30,027 nucleotides of DNA from an uncultured Clostridia bacterium (GCA_910586765.1 CAJUJJ010000027.1:6155-36181), one strand, 5' to 3'. Shown: positions 7,329 to 16,059, counted from the first letter of the stretch. Numbers and translations: made by a program. Notes: generated by a model not told the origin, from the letters alone.

Positions 7329-8623
7329 TCCGTACTGTTTTGGAATTGTCTATAATGCTGCCAGGTGCTGTAGCCTGTTATATTCCTATGAAGGGTCATC
7401 TTTATGGCAGAGAAAAAATGATTACTTTATTGGGTATTCCTTTTTTGATATTATGGATAATAGCAGGGGGAGCAATATGCTATAAAAATAATTTGCGTAC
7501 TGTCATTTGGCTGCTGCCTTCATTGATATTGTTTGGCTTTATTTTTTATAAGACAGTTTCTCTTTCTGCTTGGAAATCGATTAGTGTGTTTTTGGCTGTA
7601 TGTGGAACATTTTCTTGTATGAAAAATTTAGCGATTGTAGTAGATGCAATGGTTTTTCCACAAAACAATTCTTCTCTGCTTGGGGTATCAGGGGGTATTG
7701 TTTATTTTTTATTATGCTGTTCATTGGTTGTTGCGTTATGGTATCCTTCTACTCACGCAGCACACTGGTTATTGGCAGAATTTGAAATGCCCGGAACTTG
7801 GTATGTATTTTGGATACTTCCTGTATTTTTTGTAATGTTAAATTGTTTTATTCAGCCTCGTTCTTATACTACTCTTTACATAAATAGAATGATGGTAATT
7901 TATCCAATTATGGTAATTGCATTATTAATACTAATGCTTTTTTGTTATATGATGTTTTACTTAATGGCTAGAGGACTTGGCAAAAATATGCGTCTTACAC
8001 AAGAAAATGAATTTTTGCAAATGCAGTTAGCACAATATCGTATTTTGCAGAAAAATATGGAAGAAACTCGTAGGGCTAGGCATGATTTAAGACAACATAT
8101 TACAGTAATTCAAAGTTGCATAGATGGGAAGAATTGGGAAAAGTTGGAGCAGTATATCAAAGATTATTCTAAAAATTTGCCTTCAGATGTTATACGCAGC
8201 TATTGCAAAAATTATGCAGTTAACGCATTGCTTCGTTATTATGCAGAAAAGGCTTTAAAAGCACATACGGATATTGATATTTCTGTTTCTATAGGAGAAA
8301 AAACAATTATTCCAGAACCCGAATTTTGTGTACTTTTAGGAAATCTTTTGGAAAATGCCATTGAAGCTTGTTTGATGTCTGATAAAGAAAGAAAAATAAA
8401 AGTTGTAATAAAACAAACAGGAGCGTCTATGCTTTCTATGATAATAGATAATACAAGCCCACAAGAACCTATGTGGGAAAAAGGAAAACTTCTTTCTTGT
8501 AAACATGATGGCTTTGGTATGGGTACAGAGTCAGTATATATGATTACACAACGTTATAATGGCGATGCTCGTTTTGAGTGGAAGGATAATGTATTTTATA
8601 CTTCTATTATGTTAAATCCTTAA
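7325..8623 (+). CDS. AgrC-like GHKL sensor histidine kinase
   Basis: This 432-residue kinase has about six hydrophobic membrane segments in its first 220 residues, a short coiled linker, the phosphoacceptor His253 in RHDLRQH, and a GHKL ATPase domain. The N-box is LLGNLLENAIEAC and the G-box is GFGMGTESV. AGGAGG lies 7 nt before ATG 7325. The membrane N-terminus is the likely ligand sensor, and the overlapping upstream regulator is the likely partner. The second kinase in this window (14585-15877) has the same layout, with its His also at 253, so the two pairs are probably paralogues. The signal is unknown. Confidence 0.9.
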   Translation: MIRTVLELSIMLPGAVACYIPMKGHLYGREKMITLLGIPFLILWIIAGGAICYKNNLRTVIWLLPSLILFGFIFYKTVSLSAWKSISVFLAVCGTFSCMKNLAIVVDAMVFPQNNSSLLGVSGGIVYFLLCCSLVVALWYPSTHAAHWLLAEFEMPGTWYVFWILPVFFVMLNCFIQPRSYTTLYINRMMVIYPIMVIALLILMLFCYMMFYLMARGLGKNMRLTQENEFLQMQLAQYRILQKNMEETRRARHDLRQHITVIQSCIDGKNWEKLEQYIKDYSKNLPSDVIRSYCKNYAVNALLRYYAEKALKAHTDIDISVSIGEKTIIPEPEFCVLLGNLLENAIEACLMSDKERKIKVVIKQTGASMLSMIIDNTSPQEPMWEKGKLLSCKHDGFGMGTESVYMITQRYNGDARFEWKDNVFYTSIMLNP

Positions 8624-8650
8624 AAAATTCTTACACATTTGACTATAGTA

Positions 8651-8679
8651 TTGACAATATATTATATACACTATATCAT
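8651..8679 (+). promoter_or_regulatory. Promoter of the second SLH-protein gene
   Basis: TTGACA (8651-8656) and TATCAT (8674-8679) are 17 bp apart. A second overlapping possibility is TTGACT (8639-8644), 17 bp, then TTATAT (8662-8667). Either gives a short leader before the ATG at 8732, so this gene can be expressed independently of the kinase operon. Confidence 0.65.
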
Positions 8680-8731
8680 TAGTAATAAGTGTTATTGTCA
8701 TAATTATAGAAAAAGGGGAGGAATGTGTACT

Positions 8732-10267
8732 ATGTTGAAATGTTTTAAAAGGCTGGTAAGTGTTACTTTGATGTTTTCACTTATAACATCTGTATGTTTT
8801 GCACAAAACAAACAAAATGACGATGAAAAATTTCAAAAAATAATTGCAGATATGAAGAATGAAAGTGCAAATTATATTTCAGAATATTATGCAGAGAATA
8901 TACTACTTGCAAAAATATTAAGAGATGCTCATATTGCAGCAATACCTTATGGTGTGAATTTAGAAACAGTAAATAATGTAGAAAAATTTTATATTGATTT
9001 ACAATTACAAATTGCAGATTTAAAAGGAGATTTTAGTAGTTTATCTAAAAAGCAAATCGCAGATACTGTAATATTATCTACTTCATTATTTCATGATGCT
9101 GAATGTATTTCGGGATATTCTGTGTTAGATGCTTTGCTTGGCAGCGAAAATGTATATAAAATAAAACAAGAAGGCATCAATAGTGTTTGTGCTGCTTTTA
9201 CAGCATATACTTGCCATAATAAATATATTGAAAAAAGTCAAACAGAACAAAAGCAACTTTTAGAGTTTATGCTAAACTATGATTATGATGATAATATATT
9301 AGCTATTACAAATGCTTTAACTGCCATTAATAATGTAGAAAATACTACAGAAATACAAAACTGGAAACAAAATATATTAAATAAAATTGTTGGTTTTTAT
9401 AAAGAAGATGGTTGTTCCACACCAAGAATTGCAAATATTGTAACTTGTGCTTTGATTTTAGGGGTAGATATTGACAGTGATAGCAGATTTATAAAACAAG
9501 GGCATACAATAATAGATACTCTGTATGAAAATGTAAAAAGTGAAAATATAAAGGCTATAAATTATGTGGAAGAAGTATTACCTGCTTTTGTATATTATCA
9601 TACAAAACAAAATCCATATGATTATGGTAATTATAAATTGAAACAAAATAATAATCAAATTACTACAGAAATATATCAGTATTTGTTAAATAAAAGCGAT
9701 ATTTCAAAACATTGGTCAAAACAATATTTTGTAAATATGATTTTAAATGGTTCTATAGCGTATGATTATAACAAAGAAAAAAATGTATTTCCTGATAAAA
9801 GCATTACAAGGGGAGAATTTATTTATATTATCAATAAAATAAAAAATATAGAGAATAACTCTGAGCAATTATTTTATGATGTCAATAACTCTATTTACAA
9901 AAATGAAATCAATGGCTTTATGAAAGAATATATTACAACAAAATTTATTTCACAATCAGAAAAACAAGCTTTTTTGGATATATATTTTGGAGAAAATTTC
10001 AGACCAAATGATAATATTACAAGAGAAGAAGCAGCATTTTTTATAAAATGTGCTTCTGGTTATACTAACAAATTGCAATCAGACAGTGTTGAAAATATAA
10101 AAGCATTTAGTGATTATAATGATTGTGATGAAAAGTATGTTGATATGTTAGAATTTTGTACAAAAAGAGGATTTATTTCAGGAAGAAATGGAAAACTTCT
10201 TCCTAAAGAAACATTAACAAGGGCAGAAGCAGTTACGCTGATTACAAATTTTAACAATTACCATTAA
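8732..10267 (+). CDS. Exported SLH-domain protein of unknown function
   Basis: The product has 511 residues. ATG 8732 is preferred because the GGGGAGG site ends 10 nt upstream; the in-frame ATG at 8723 is only 1 nt from it. The N-terminus (MLKCFKRLVSVTLMFSLITS, cleavage near VCFA) is a signal peptide. Residues of about 30-320 are probably alpha-helical and match no family I recognise. The C-terminal 190 residues hold three divergent SLH domains, recognisable by the SITRGEF, NITREEA and TLTRAEA motifs. It is therefore likely a wall-polymer-anchored protein. It follows the first two-component pair but has its own promoter and a strong terminator. It is much richer in Asn, Lys and Ile than the 1733-residue SLH protein. 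Confidence 0.88.
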   Translation: MLKCFKRLVSVTLMFSLITSVCFAQNKQNDDEKFQKIIADMKNESANYISEYYAENILLAKILRDAHIAAIPYGVNLETVNNVEKFYIDLQLQIADLKGDFSSLSKKQIADTVILSTSLFHDAECISGYSVLDALLGSENVYKIKQEGINSVCAAFTAYTCHNKYIEKSQTEQKQLLEFMLNYDYDDNILAITNALTAINNVENTTEIQNWKQNILNKIVGFYKEDGCSTPRIANIVTCALILGVDIDSDSRFIKQGHTIIDTLYENVKSENIKAINYVEEVLPAFVYYHTKQNPYDYGNYKLKQNNNQITTEIYQYLLNKSDISKHWSKQYFVNMILNGSIAYDYNKEKNVFPDKSITRGEFIYIINKIKNIENNSEQLFYDVNNSIYKNEINGFMKEYITTKFISQSEKQAFLDIYFGENFRPNDNITREEAAFFIKCASGYTNKLQSDSVENIKAFSDYNDCDEKYVDMLEFCTKRGFISGRNGKLLPKETLTRAEAVTLITNFNNYH

Positions 10268-10288
10268 ATGATTGATAATAAAAAAAGT

Positions 10289-10326
10289 ATCACTCTTGAA
10301 TTTTATTTATTCAAGAGTGATTTTTT
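10289..10326. terminator. Bidirectional terminator between convergent genes
   Basis: A 12-bp perfect stem (10289-10300 with 10310-10321) has a 9-nt loop. A T-run follows on the plus strand and an A-run (10281-10286) precedes it, so it can stop transcription from both the SLH gene and rtcB. Confidence 0.92.
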
Positions 10327-10335
10327 ATGGTTATA

Positions 10336-11541
10336 TTAATATTCTCCTGCTTTAAAATTATATATAGGTTTAATAACATCTACAATTTCTACAGTATCTC
10401 CAATATTATTTACAATATCCTCCATATTTTTATATGCCATAGGACATTCATCTAATGTATTTTTATTGATAGAGGTAGTATAAATACCATTCATTTGATT
10501 TTGAAATTCTGATACAGTAAAAGATTGTCTTGCCACAGAACGGCTCATCAATCGTCCTGCCCCATGTGGTGCAGAATAATTCCAATCTTCATTGCCTTTA
10601 CCAATACATATTAAAGAGCCATCTCTCATATTGATGGGAATAAGTAATTTTTCATTTTTTTGTGCTGACACAGCCCCTTTTCTCAGTATCATAAAATCTG
10701 TATCAATGTAATTGTGTATTGTAGTAAACTGTTCTACAATGTGTAGCTTCATACCTTTTACAATTTCATAAATCATTGCTTTTCTGTTCCACTGTGCATA
10801 GTTTTGTATAATTTTCATATCGTGTATATATTGTGTAAATAAATCACCTGTTACATAAGCAAGTTGTTTTGGTATAGATGTCGTTTTAGTATTTTTTAAT
10901 GTTGTAATACTTTTTTGAATTTCTTTTGTTCTTCCTTGTGCTTTTAAATTTGCTATCAACATATCAATATCTTTTTTAGAGCAACCATTTAATGCTTTAT
11001 AGCCTTCTAACTGATAATAGTTTGCAACTTCCAAGCCTAAATGTCTGCTGCCAGAGTGTACTACAATATAAATATTACCACTGCTATCTTTATTTACTTC
11101 AATAAAATGATTTCCTCCGCCTAATGTTCCTAAACTTCTTTCTGCTCTAATTTGATTGATGTGTTTATAACAATATAATTCTTCTAAATTTATTTTATCA
11201 AAGTAACTGTGAGCTTTCTCTCTTATATCAAATCCAGAAGGTATTTTTTGGTATATTAGTTTATCTAATTGCTGTAATTCAATATGTTTTTCTTTTATTT
11301 TAATGGTTTCCATACCACAACCAATATCTACTCCTACTAAATTAGGTACAACTTTGTCTGTGATTGTCATAGTTGTACCTATAGTACAGCCTGCACCTGC
11401 ATGAACATCTGGCATAAGTCTTATTTTACTATCAGAAACAAATTGTTGATTTAACAAAAGGATAATTTGAGAAATAGATGTTTCATCTACAACATCAGTA
11501 AAAATTTTTGCTTCATTATATTTACCTTTTAATGCTATCAT
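10336..11541 (-). CDS. rtcB: RtcB family RNA ligase
   Basis: RtcB joins RNA 2',3'-cyclic phosphate or 3'-phosphate ends to 5'-hydroxyl ends using Mn2+ and GTP, in RNA repair or tRNA-type ligation. The 401 residues match the usual length of about 400. Visible motifs are the metal-binding DVH (Asp45, His47), VDIGCGME with Cys75, GGGNHFIEV, HSGSRHLG, and the APHGAGRLMSR segment carrying the His that is guanylylated. AGGAGG lies upstream of ATG 11541. No archease (its activating partner) or RtcA lies nearby. A 23-codon ORF immediately upstream ends within the rtcB ribosome binding region, which suggests translational coupling. Confidence 0.95.
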   Translation of the reverse strand: MIALKGKYNEAKIFTDVVDETSISQIILLLNQQFVSDSKIRLMPDVHAGAGCTIGTTMTITDKVVPNLVGVDIGCGMETIKIKEKHIELQQLDKLIYQKIPSGFDIREKAHSYFDKINLEELYCYKHINQIRAERSLGTLGGGNHFIEVNKDSSGNIYIVVHSGSRHLGLEVANYYQLEGYKALNGCSKKDIDMLIANLKAQGRTKEIQKSITTLKNTKTTSIPKQLAYVTGDLFTQYIHDMKIIQNYAQWNRKAMIYEIVKGMKLHIVEQFTTIHNYIDTDFMILRKGAVSAQKNEKLLIPINMRDGSLICIGKGNEDWNYSAPHGAGRLMSRSVARQSFTVSEFQNQMNGIYTTSINKNTLDECPMAYKNMEDIVNNIGDTVEIVDVIKPIYNFKAGEY

Positions 11542-11549
11542 ATTTCCTC

Positions 11550-11621
11550 CTAAATAATTATATTATAATGAATATCTTTCTGTATTTTATATCTGTTTCT
11601 TTTTATTTTTTCTATCAACAT
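11550..11621 (-). CDS. Possible 23-residue ORF translationally coupled to rtcB
   Basis: An ATG at 11621 opens a 23-codon frame rich in Lys, Ile and Arg (starts MLIEKIKRNRYK). AAAGGGGG lies 8 nt upstream. Its TAG stop (11550-11552) overlaps the first base of the AGGAGG of rtcB, so ribosomes ending here would be placed to start rtcB. It has a promoter upstream. It may be a leader peptide or a real small protein; no homologue is recognised. Confidence 0.45.
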   Translation of the reverse strand: MLIEKIKRNRYKIQKDIHYNIII

Positions 11622-11668
11622 ATCAAATTCCCCCTTTAAATTGCAAAAATATATATTAAATTATACTT

Positions 11669-11697
11669 AGTATAACAATTTTATTAATACAATACAA
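11669..11697 (-). promoter_or_regulatory. Promoter of the small ORF and rtcB
   Basis: On the minus strand, TTGTAT (11692-11697) and TATACT (11669-11674) are 17 bp apart. A TATAAT (11660-11665) lies just downstream. The leader to the small ORF would be about 40 nt. Confidence 0.5.
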
Positions 11698-11867
11698 TTC
11701 TTTTTTTGTGTTGTGATATTATTTCGATATTACTATAGTATATAATTATAAAGGAGTATATAAATTTTATAAATAAGTAATGAACAAAACTATTATTTTG
11801 ACTGAAAATAGTATATAATAAGACATAATACCATTGAAATATGCAAGAAAAGGATAGGTGATACCAT

Positions 11868-13781
11868 ATGGCATTAGTATTTACAAACGAAAAATGTATT
11901 GGGTGCAATAAGTGCATACACGTATGTAGTTGTATGGGAGCTAATATTTTTGTAGTACAAAATGGCAAAAATAGAATAGAAGTAGACGAAAAAAAATGTA
12001 TTGCTTGTGGAGCTTGTATTGATGCGTGTGAACATAATGCCAGAGAATTTAAAGATGATACAGATTACTTTTTTGATGATTTAAAAAAAGGAAAAAATAT
12101 TTCTGTACTTGTGGCACCAGCATTAAAAGCAAATTATGCTGATACTTATAAAAATATATTAGGGGCATTAAAAAGTATGGGGGTAAATCATATTATAAAT
12201 GTATCGTTTGGTGCAGACATTACAACGTGGGGATATTTGAACTATATCAAAGAATATGATTTTAAGGGCGGAATTTCACAGCCATGTCCTGCTGTAGTAG
12301 GATATATTGAAAGATATATACCACAGTTAATACCAAAACTTTTCCCAGTACAAAGTCCTTTAATGTGTGCTGCCATTTATGTTAAAAAATATATGGGAAT
12401 AAATGATAAATTAGCTTTTATTAGTCCTTGTATTGCCAAAAAAATAGAAATAGATGACCCCAATAATGGAAACTATGTTAGCTATAATGTTACATTTAGT
12501 CATTTAATGGATTATATCAAAAAGCATAATATAAAAGGAAAAGAATATACAGACGAAATAGAATATGGTCTTGGTTCTATATATCCTCTGCCAGGGGGAT
12601 TAAAAGAAAATGTTCAGTGGTTTTTAGGAGAGGATATTTTTATACGTCAAATGGAAGGCGAAAAAAGAATGTATCATTATTTGGAACAAAATAAAAACAA
12701 TATCGCAAGTAATCGTTCAAAATATCTTTTTGTAGACGCACTAAATTGTGAAGCAGGCTGTATTTATGGAACAGGAATTGAAAGCAGCAAATTAAATAAT
12801 GATAACAATTTAAGCAATCTTTTTGATATTAGAGCACAAAGTAAAAAAAATAGCATTAGAAGTGCATGGAGTAAAAAATTAAAACCAGCACAAAGATTAA
12901 AAAAATTAAATAAACAATTCTCAAAATTGAACTTAAATGATTTTATACGTAAATATACAGACCGTTCTAAGCAATGTCAGTATAAAATTCCTAATTCTAC
13001 AGAACTAAATCGTATTTTTTTAGATATGGGGAAAGAAAAGGAAGAAGAAAGGAAAATCAACTGTTCCTGCTGTGGCTATGATACTTGTCATGATATGGCA
13101 GTTGCTATTTACAATCAATTTAGTCACAGAGATAATTGTATTTATTACATAAAAAAACAAGTAGAAGAAGAACAAAAAAAGACATTACAACAAGCAGATG
13201 ATATTATAAAACAAAAAGAAGATTTATTAAAAGCAGTAGAAAAAATTAATGATGAATTTTCTGGTCTTTATCAGTCTGTTGACCAAATGTCAAAAGGAAA
13301 TGATGCTAATGCAGAGGAAACTTCTGGAATATCAGATGAAATGCAAGAAGTTTCTGATTTTTGTAAAAACCTTGAAAATTCTATTGTAGAAATTAGTAAA
13401 CTGCTTCAAGAACTAAATAGTAATAATGAAGAAGTTGTGTCAATTTCTTCTCAAACAAATTTACTTGCATTAAATGCTTCTATTGAAGCAACAAGAGCAG
13501 GGGAAGCTGGAAAAGGATTTTCTGCTGTAGCATCATTTATTAAAGAGTTAGCGGATAAGTCGAAAAAAACAGTAATAGAAAGCAGTCAAAGTCAATGCAG
13601 AATAGAAGATGCCATAATAAATATACAAAAAGATGCACAAAAATTAATAGAAATTATAAATAGAATTAATGACAGAACACACAGCCTTGCGACTTCAACA
13701 GAGCAGATTGCAGCTTCTGTGTCCTCTATTATAGAAGTATCAGAGGTTATAAAAAATAAATTGAGAATGCTTACACAATAA
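11868..13781 (+). CDS. Soluble [FeFe]-hydrogenase-like H-cluster domain fused to a chemoreceptor signalling domain
   Basis: The product has 637 residues. Two [4Fe-4S] ferredoxin motifs (Cys10/13/16/20 and Cys44/47/50/54) lead into a hydrogenase large-subunit C-terminal domain (about 75-310). The four H-cluster cysteines are present: Cys140 in QPCPA, Cys188 in SPCIAKK, and Cys294 and Cys298 in CEAGC. The Cys that precedes the first ligand in catalytic enzymes (TSCCP) and relays protons is Pro here, so a sensory rather than H2-turnover role is inferred. A Cx2Cx4Cx16C cluster motif follows (Cys399, 402, 407, 424). A coiled coil then leads to an MCP signalling domain with the hairpin tip QTNLLALNASIEATRAGE. 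There is no membrane segment or HAMP domain. It probably senses redox state or H2 and signals through a CheA/CheW array or the adjacent two-component pair, 74 nt downstream with no terminator. Confidence 0.88.
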   Translation: MALVFTNEKCIGCNKCIHVCSCMGANIFVVQNGKNRIEVDEKKCIACGACIDACEHNAREFKDDTDYFFDDLKKGKNISVLVAPALKANYADTYKNILGALKSMGVNHIINVSFGADITTWGYLNYIKEYDFKGGISQPCPAVVGYIERYIPQLIPKLFPVQSPLMCAAIYVKKYMGINDKLAFISPCIAKKIEIDDPNNGNYVSYNVTFSHLMDYIKKHNIKGKEYTDEIEYGLGSIYPLPGGLKENVQWFLGEDIFIRQMEGEKRMYHYLEQNKNNIASNRSKYLFVDALNCEAGCIYGTGIESSKLNNDNNLSNLFDIRAQSKKNSIRSAWSKKLKPAQRLKKLNKQFSKLNLNDFIRKYTDRSKQCQYKIPNSTELNRIFLDMGKEKEEERKINCSCCGYDTCHDMAVAIYNQFSHRDNCIYYIKKQVEEEQKKTLQQADDIIKQKEDLLKAVEKINDEFSGLYQSVDQMSKGNDANAEETSGISDEMQEVSDFCKNLENSIVEISKLLQELNSNNEEVVSISSQTNLLALNASIEATRAGEAGKGFSAVASFIKELADKSKKTVIESSQSQCRIEDAIINIQKDAQKLIEIINRINDRTHSLATSTEQIAASVSSIIEVSEVIKNKLRMLTQ

Positions 13782-13855
13782 TACGATATAGAGATAGCAA
13801 TAATAAAAAATCAAAATTACATTGACTATCAATAATGTTTTTAAAGGAGAAATTT

Positions 13856-14581
13856 ATGTATACAATAGCAGTATGTGATGATGAGAAAAAAGAAATAAAT
13901 AATATTGTGAAACTTCTAAAAAAATTTAGTAAAAATAATGAATTAAATTTTAAAATAGAAACTTTTTTATCATCAAATGAACTATTTTGTTATATTCGTG
14001 AGGGAAACATTCCAGATATTTTATTTTTAGACATTTATATGGAACATGAGAATGGTATAGAAGCAGCAAAAAAATTGCGTGATTTTGGTTTTGAAAACGT
14101 TATTATTTTTATTACAACATCAAAAGAACACGCATTGGAGGCCTATAAAGTAAATGCTATACAATATTTAGTAAAGCCATTAGAAGAACAAAAACTTTTT
14201 ATGATACTAAAAAAATTGACAGAAATATATGAAAAAGAACCTGAACAATATATTGTACTTCGTATTAATGGAATGATACAAAGAATATTGGTATCTGACA
14301 TTATATATTGTGAAGCACAAAAAAATTATCAGTGTATTCATTTTATAGATGGCAGTAAAAAGAAAATAAGAATTACTATGACAGCATTATATGATTATGT
14401 ACATAAATGGCCTGAATTTGTAAAAGTAGGTTGTTCTTATTTTGTAAATTTATCTCATATAAAAAGTTTAAATTCTAAAGAATTAGTATTTGTAAATGGA
14501 AAAACTTTTTATTTGCCAAGAGGAACTTATGCTGCATTAAAAGAAGCCTATTTTCAATATTATTGTAATCAGGAGGTGTAG
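13856..14581 (+). CDS. LytTR-family response regulator (AgrA-like), second copy
   Basis: This 241-residue protein has a receiver domain with an acidic CDDE pocket, phosphoacceptor Asp59 in FLDIYM and the Lys of LVKPL. A C-terminal LytTR DNA-binding domain (about 140-238) follows. ATG 13856 is chosen because AAAGGAG ends 6 nt upstream; the in-frame ATG at 13835 precedes that site. It is followed by its kinase, whose GTG lies 3 nt after the stop. It resembles the regulator at 6606 in length and Asp position. Its closeness to the H-cluster/MCP gene suggests shared transcription. I did not find a clear repeat-type binding site upstream. Confidence 0.9.
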   Translation: MYTIAVCDDEKKEINNIVKLLKKFSKNNELNFKIETFLSSNELFCYIREGNIPDILFLDIYMEHENGIEAAKKLRDFGFENVIIFITTSKEHALEAYKVNAIQYLVKPLEEQKLFMILKKLTEIYEKEPEQYIVLRINGMIQRILVSDIIYCEAQKNYQCIHFIDGSKKKIRITMTALYDYVHKWPEFVKVGCSYFVNLSHIKSLNSKELVFVNGKTFYLPRGTYAALKEAYFQYYCNQEV

Positions 14582-14584
14582 TGA

Positions 14585-15877
14585 GTGGTATTAGGAATTA
14601 CTATGCTGCTTAGTATTTCTCGCAATATGTTGGAAATACTGTTGTTATGTACACTATTTCTTTTTTTGGATAAGCCTAAGTATTCATGGAAAAAGACCAT
14701 TTTTTTATATACGCTTTTTGTAATTGTTCATACAATAATAGGAACAATATGGGTATCAGTACATAGCCAAAGTTATGCTCAACTTGCAACCTTGTCCATT
14801 ATAATATGGTCAATAATATTTTTTTATTTGTTAAGTCAAGACACAATATATCAAGTAATATATAATATATGTTTACAAACTTTTTTGCTTTTATTTGGTG
14901 TTTATTTGGGTGTTTTATTTGCACAACATTTTTGTAATGGAAATCCATGGTCAGACATTTTATTTAGAATATTTTATTCTATGATAGTTTGCTATATTTA
15001 TTTGAAGATGTTGAGAAAGCCTTACAGAGAATTGACAGATACTTTCAAAATACGTTGGATAGAATTAGCTTTTATTGCTTTGCTAGGAGATATATTAGTA
15101 ACTTATTGTGGTATCTATCCTGTTCATGTTATGATAAGGAGCTTCAGAGAACAAATTATATTTGTTGGTATTTGTATTATTTTGTTTCTTACACATACCG
15201 TAATGTTAAGAATGATGTTTATTATGCTGAAAGAAAGTAAAACAAAAGAAGAATTAAAATATACTATTATGCACAATGCGTTTTTAGAAAAAGAATTTTC
15301 AGAAATACAAAATAACATATTTTTGTCCAAACGTATTAGACATGATTCAAGACATCACAATTTGATTATTGCGGATTATGCAAAAAAGGGAGATGTTACA
15401 GGTCTGCTTTCTTATTTGAATGAGCAAAAACAAGAGGTGGAAGATAATATTTTTATAAATTACTGTGAAAATAGAACCATTAATAGCATTTTTACTGTTT
15501 ATGCAGAAAAAGCTAATATGGCTCATATAAAAATGTCTATTAAAGCAAATGTACGAAATGATATTAAAATTAGAGATATTGATTTAACAGCAATATTAGG
15601 AAATATATTGGATAATGCAATACATGGTTGTCAGCAATCAGGCAGTCTTTCACCTTATATTAATGCAACAGTACATATAAAATCTGGAAAATTAGTAATT
15701 GCAGTAGAAAACACTTGTAGTGAAGATGTTTATTTTGAAGAAGGTATTCCAAAATCAAAATTTAAAGAGGGAATAGGAATACAAAGTGTTTTCAGAAGTG
15801 TAAATATATATCATGGTGAAATAGACTTTAAATGTGAAAATCATACATTTTTATGTAGAGTGCTGATTGAACTATAA
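14585..15877 (+). CDS. AgrC-like GHKL sensor histidine kinase, second copy
   Basis: This 430-residue kinase starts at GTG 14585, 8 nt after AGGAGG and 3 nt after the upstream stop codon. About six membrane segments occupy the first 220 residues. Phosphoacceptor His253 lies in IRHDSRHH, the N-box is AILGNILDNAIHGC and the G-box is GIGIQSV. The layout parallels the kinase at 7325-8623. In AgrC-type kinases the membrane part senses a ligand and the cytoplasmic part phosphorylates the LytTR regulator. No peptide precursor is encoded beside it, so the input is unknown. Confidence 0.9.
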   Translation: MVLGITMLLSISRNMLEILLLCTLFLFLDKPKYSWKKTIFLYTLFVIVHTIIGTIWVSVHSQSYAQLATLSIIIWSIIFFYLLSQDTIYQVIYNICLQTFLLLFGVYLGVLFAQHFCNGNPWSDILFRIFYSMIVCYIYLKMLRKPYRELTDTFKIRWIELAFIALLGDILVTYCGIYPVHVMIRSFREQIIFVGICIILFLTHTVMLRMMFIMLKESKTKEELKYTIMHNAFLEKEFSEIQNNIFLSKRIRHDSRHHNLIIADYAKKGDVTGLLSYLNEQKQEVEDNIFINYCENRTINSIFTVYAEKANMAHIKMSIKANVRNDIKIRDIDLTAILGNILDNAIHGCQQSGSLSPYINATVHIKSGKLVIAVENTCSEDVYFEEGIPKSKFKEGIGIQSVFRSVNIYHGEIDFKCENHTFLCRVLIEL

Positions 15878-15898
15878 TGATTTATAAAAAACAAATTC

Positions 15899-15928
15899 TT
15901 TACAAGATATATAATACTATGTTATAAT
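15899..15928 (+). promoter_or_regulatory. Promoter of the ygiQ leader RNA
   Basis: TTTACA (15899-15904) and TATAAT (15923-15928) are 18 bp apart, just after the kinase stop. Transcription would start near 15935, about 160 nt before the ygiQ-type start codon. Confidence 0.65.
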
Positions 15929-15934
15929 CTATCC

Positions 15935-16022
15935 AAGAAAGCAGCCATAATATTATGACTGTTTAAGTTAAGGTAAAACTACCCTAGCTGTGAATGTCCA
16001 GAGCTATTATGGGTAGTTTTTT
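15935..16022 (+). ncRNA. Candidate leader RNA with terminator, attenuator or small RNA
   Basis: An approximately 88-nt transcript is bounded by a promoter and an intrinsic terminator. An upstream CCATAATA (15945-15952) is complementary to TATTATGG (16005-16012), which overlaps the 3' arm of the terminator. A GGTA/TACC hairpin (15972-15983) would also compete with the terminator's 5' arm. Alternative structures of this kind are typical of riboswitches and attenuators, but I recognise no known class. A plain terminator plus a small RNA is the alternative. Confidence 0.4.
15975..16022 (+). terminator. Intrinsic terminator in the ygiQ leader
   Basis: AAAACTACCC (15975-15984) pairs with GGGTAGTTTT (16011-16020), with an inner TAGCT/AGCTA stem (15985-15989 and 16002-16006) and a T-run at the end. 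It sits between a promoter and the ygiQ-type gene, so it either ends the upstream operon or acts as an attenuator. Confidence 0.8.
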
Positions 16023-16059
16023 GTTACTTTCTTTTATTAGTCAAATTTTTAGATAACAA

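Larger units (their letters stand above)
11542..11867. other. Divergent intergenic region, rtcB and H-cluster/MCP fusion
   Basis: This 326-bp region holds the small ORF and promoter on the minus strand. On the plus side two TATAAT elements (11741-11746 and 11814-11819) could serve the gene at 11868, but neither has a convincing -35 at the right distance. No RNA gene or repeat is seen. Confidence 0.5.

Noticed and set aside
13782..13855. Signal-peptide (AgrD-like) gene before the second two-component pair
   Set aside because: No short ORF with a ribosome binding site is present in this gap.
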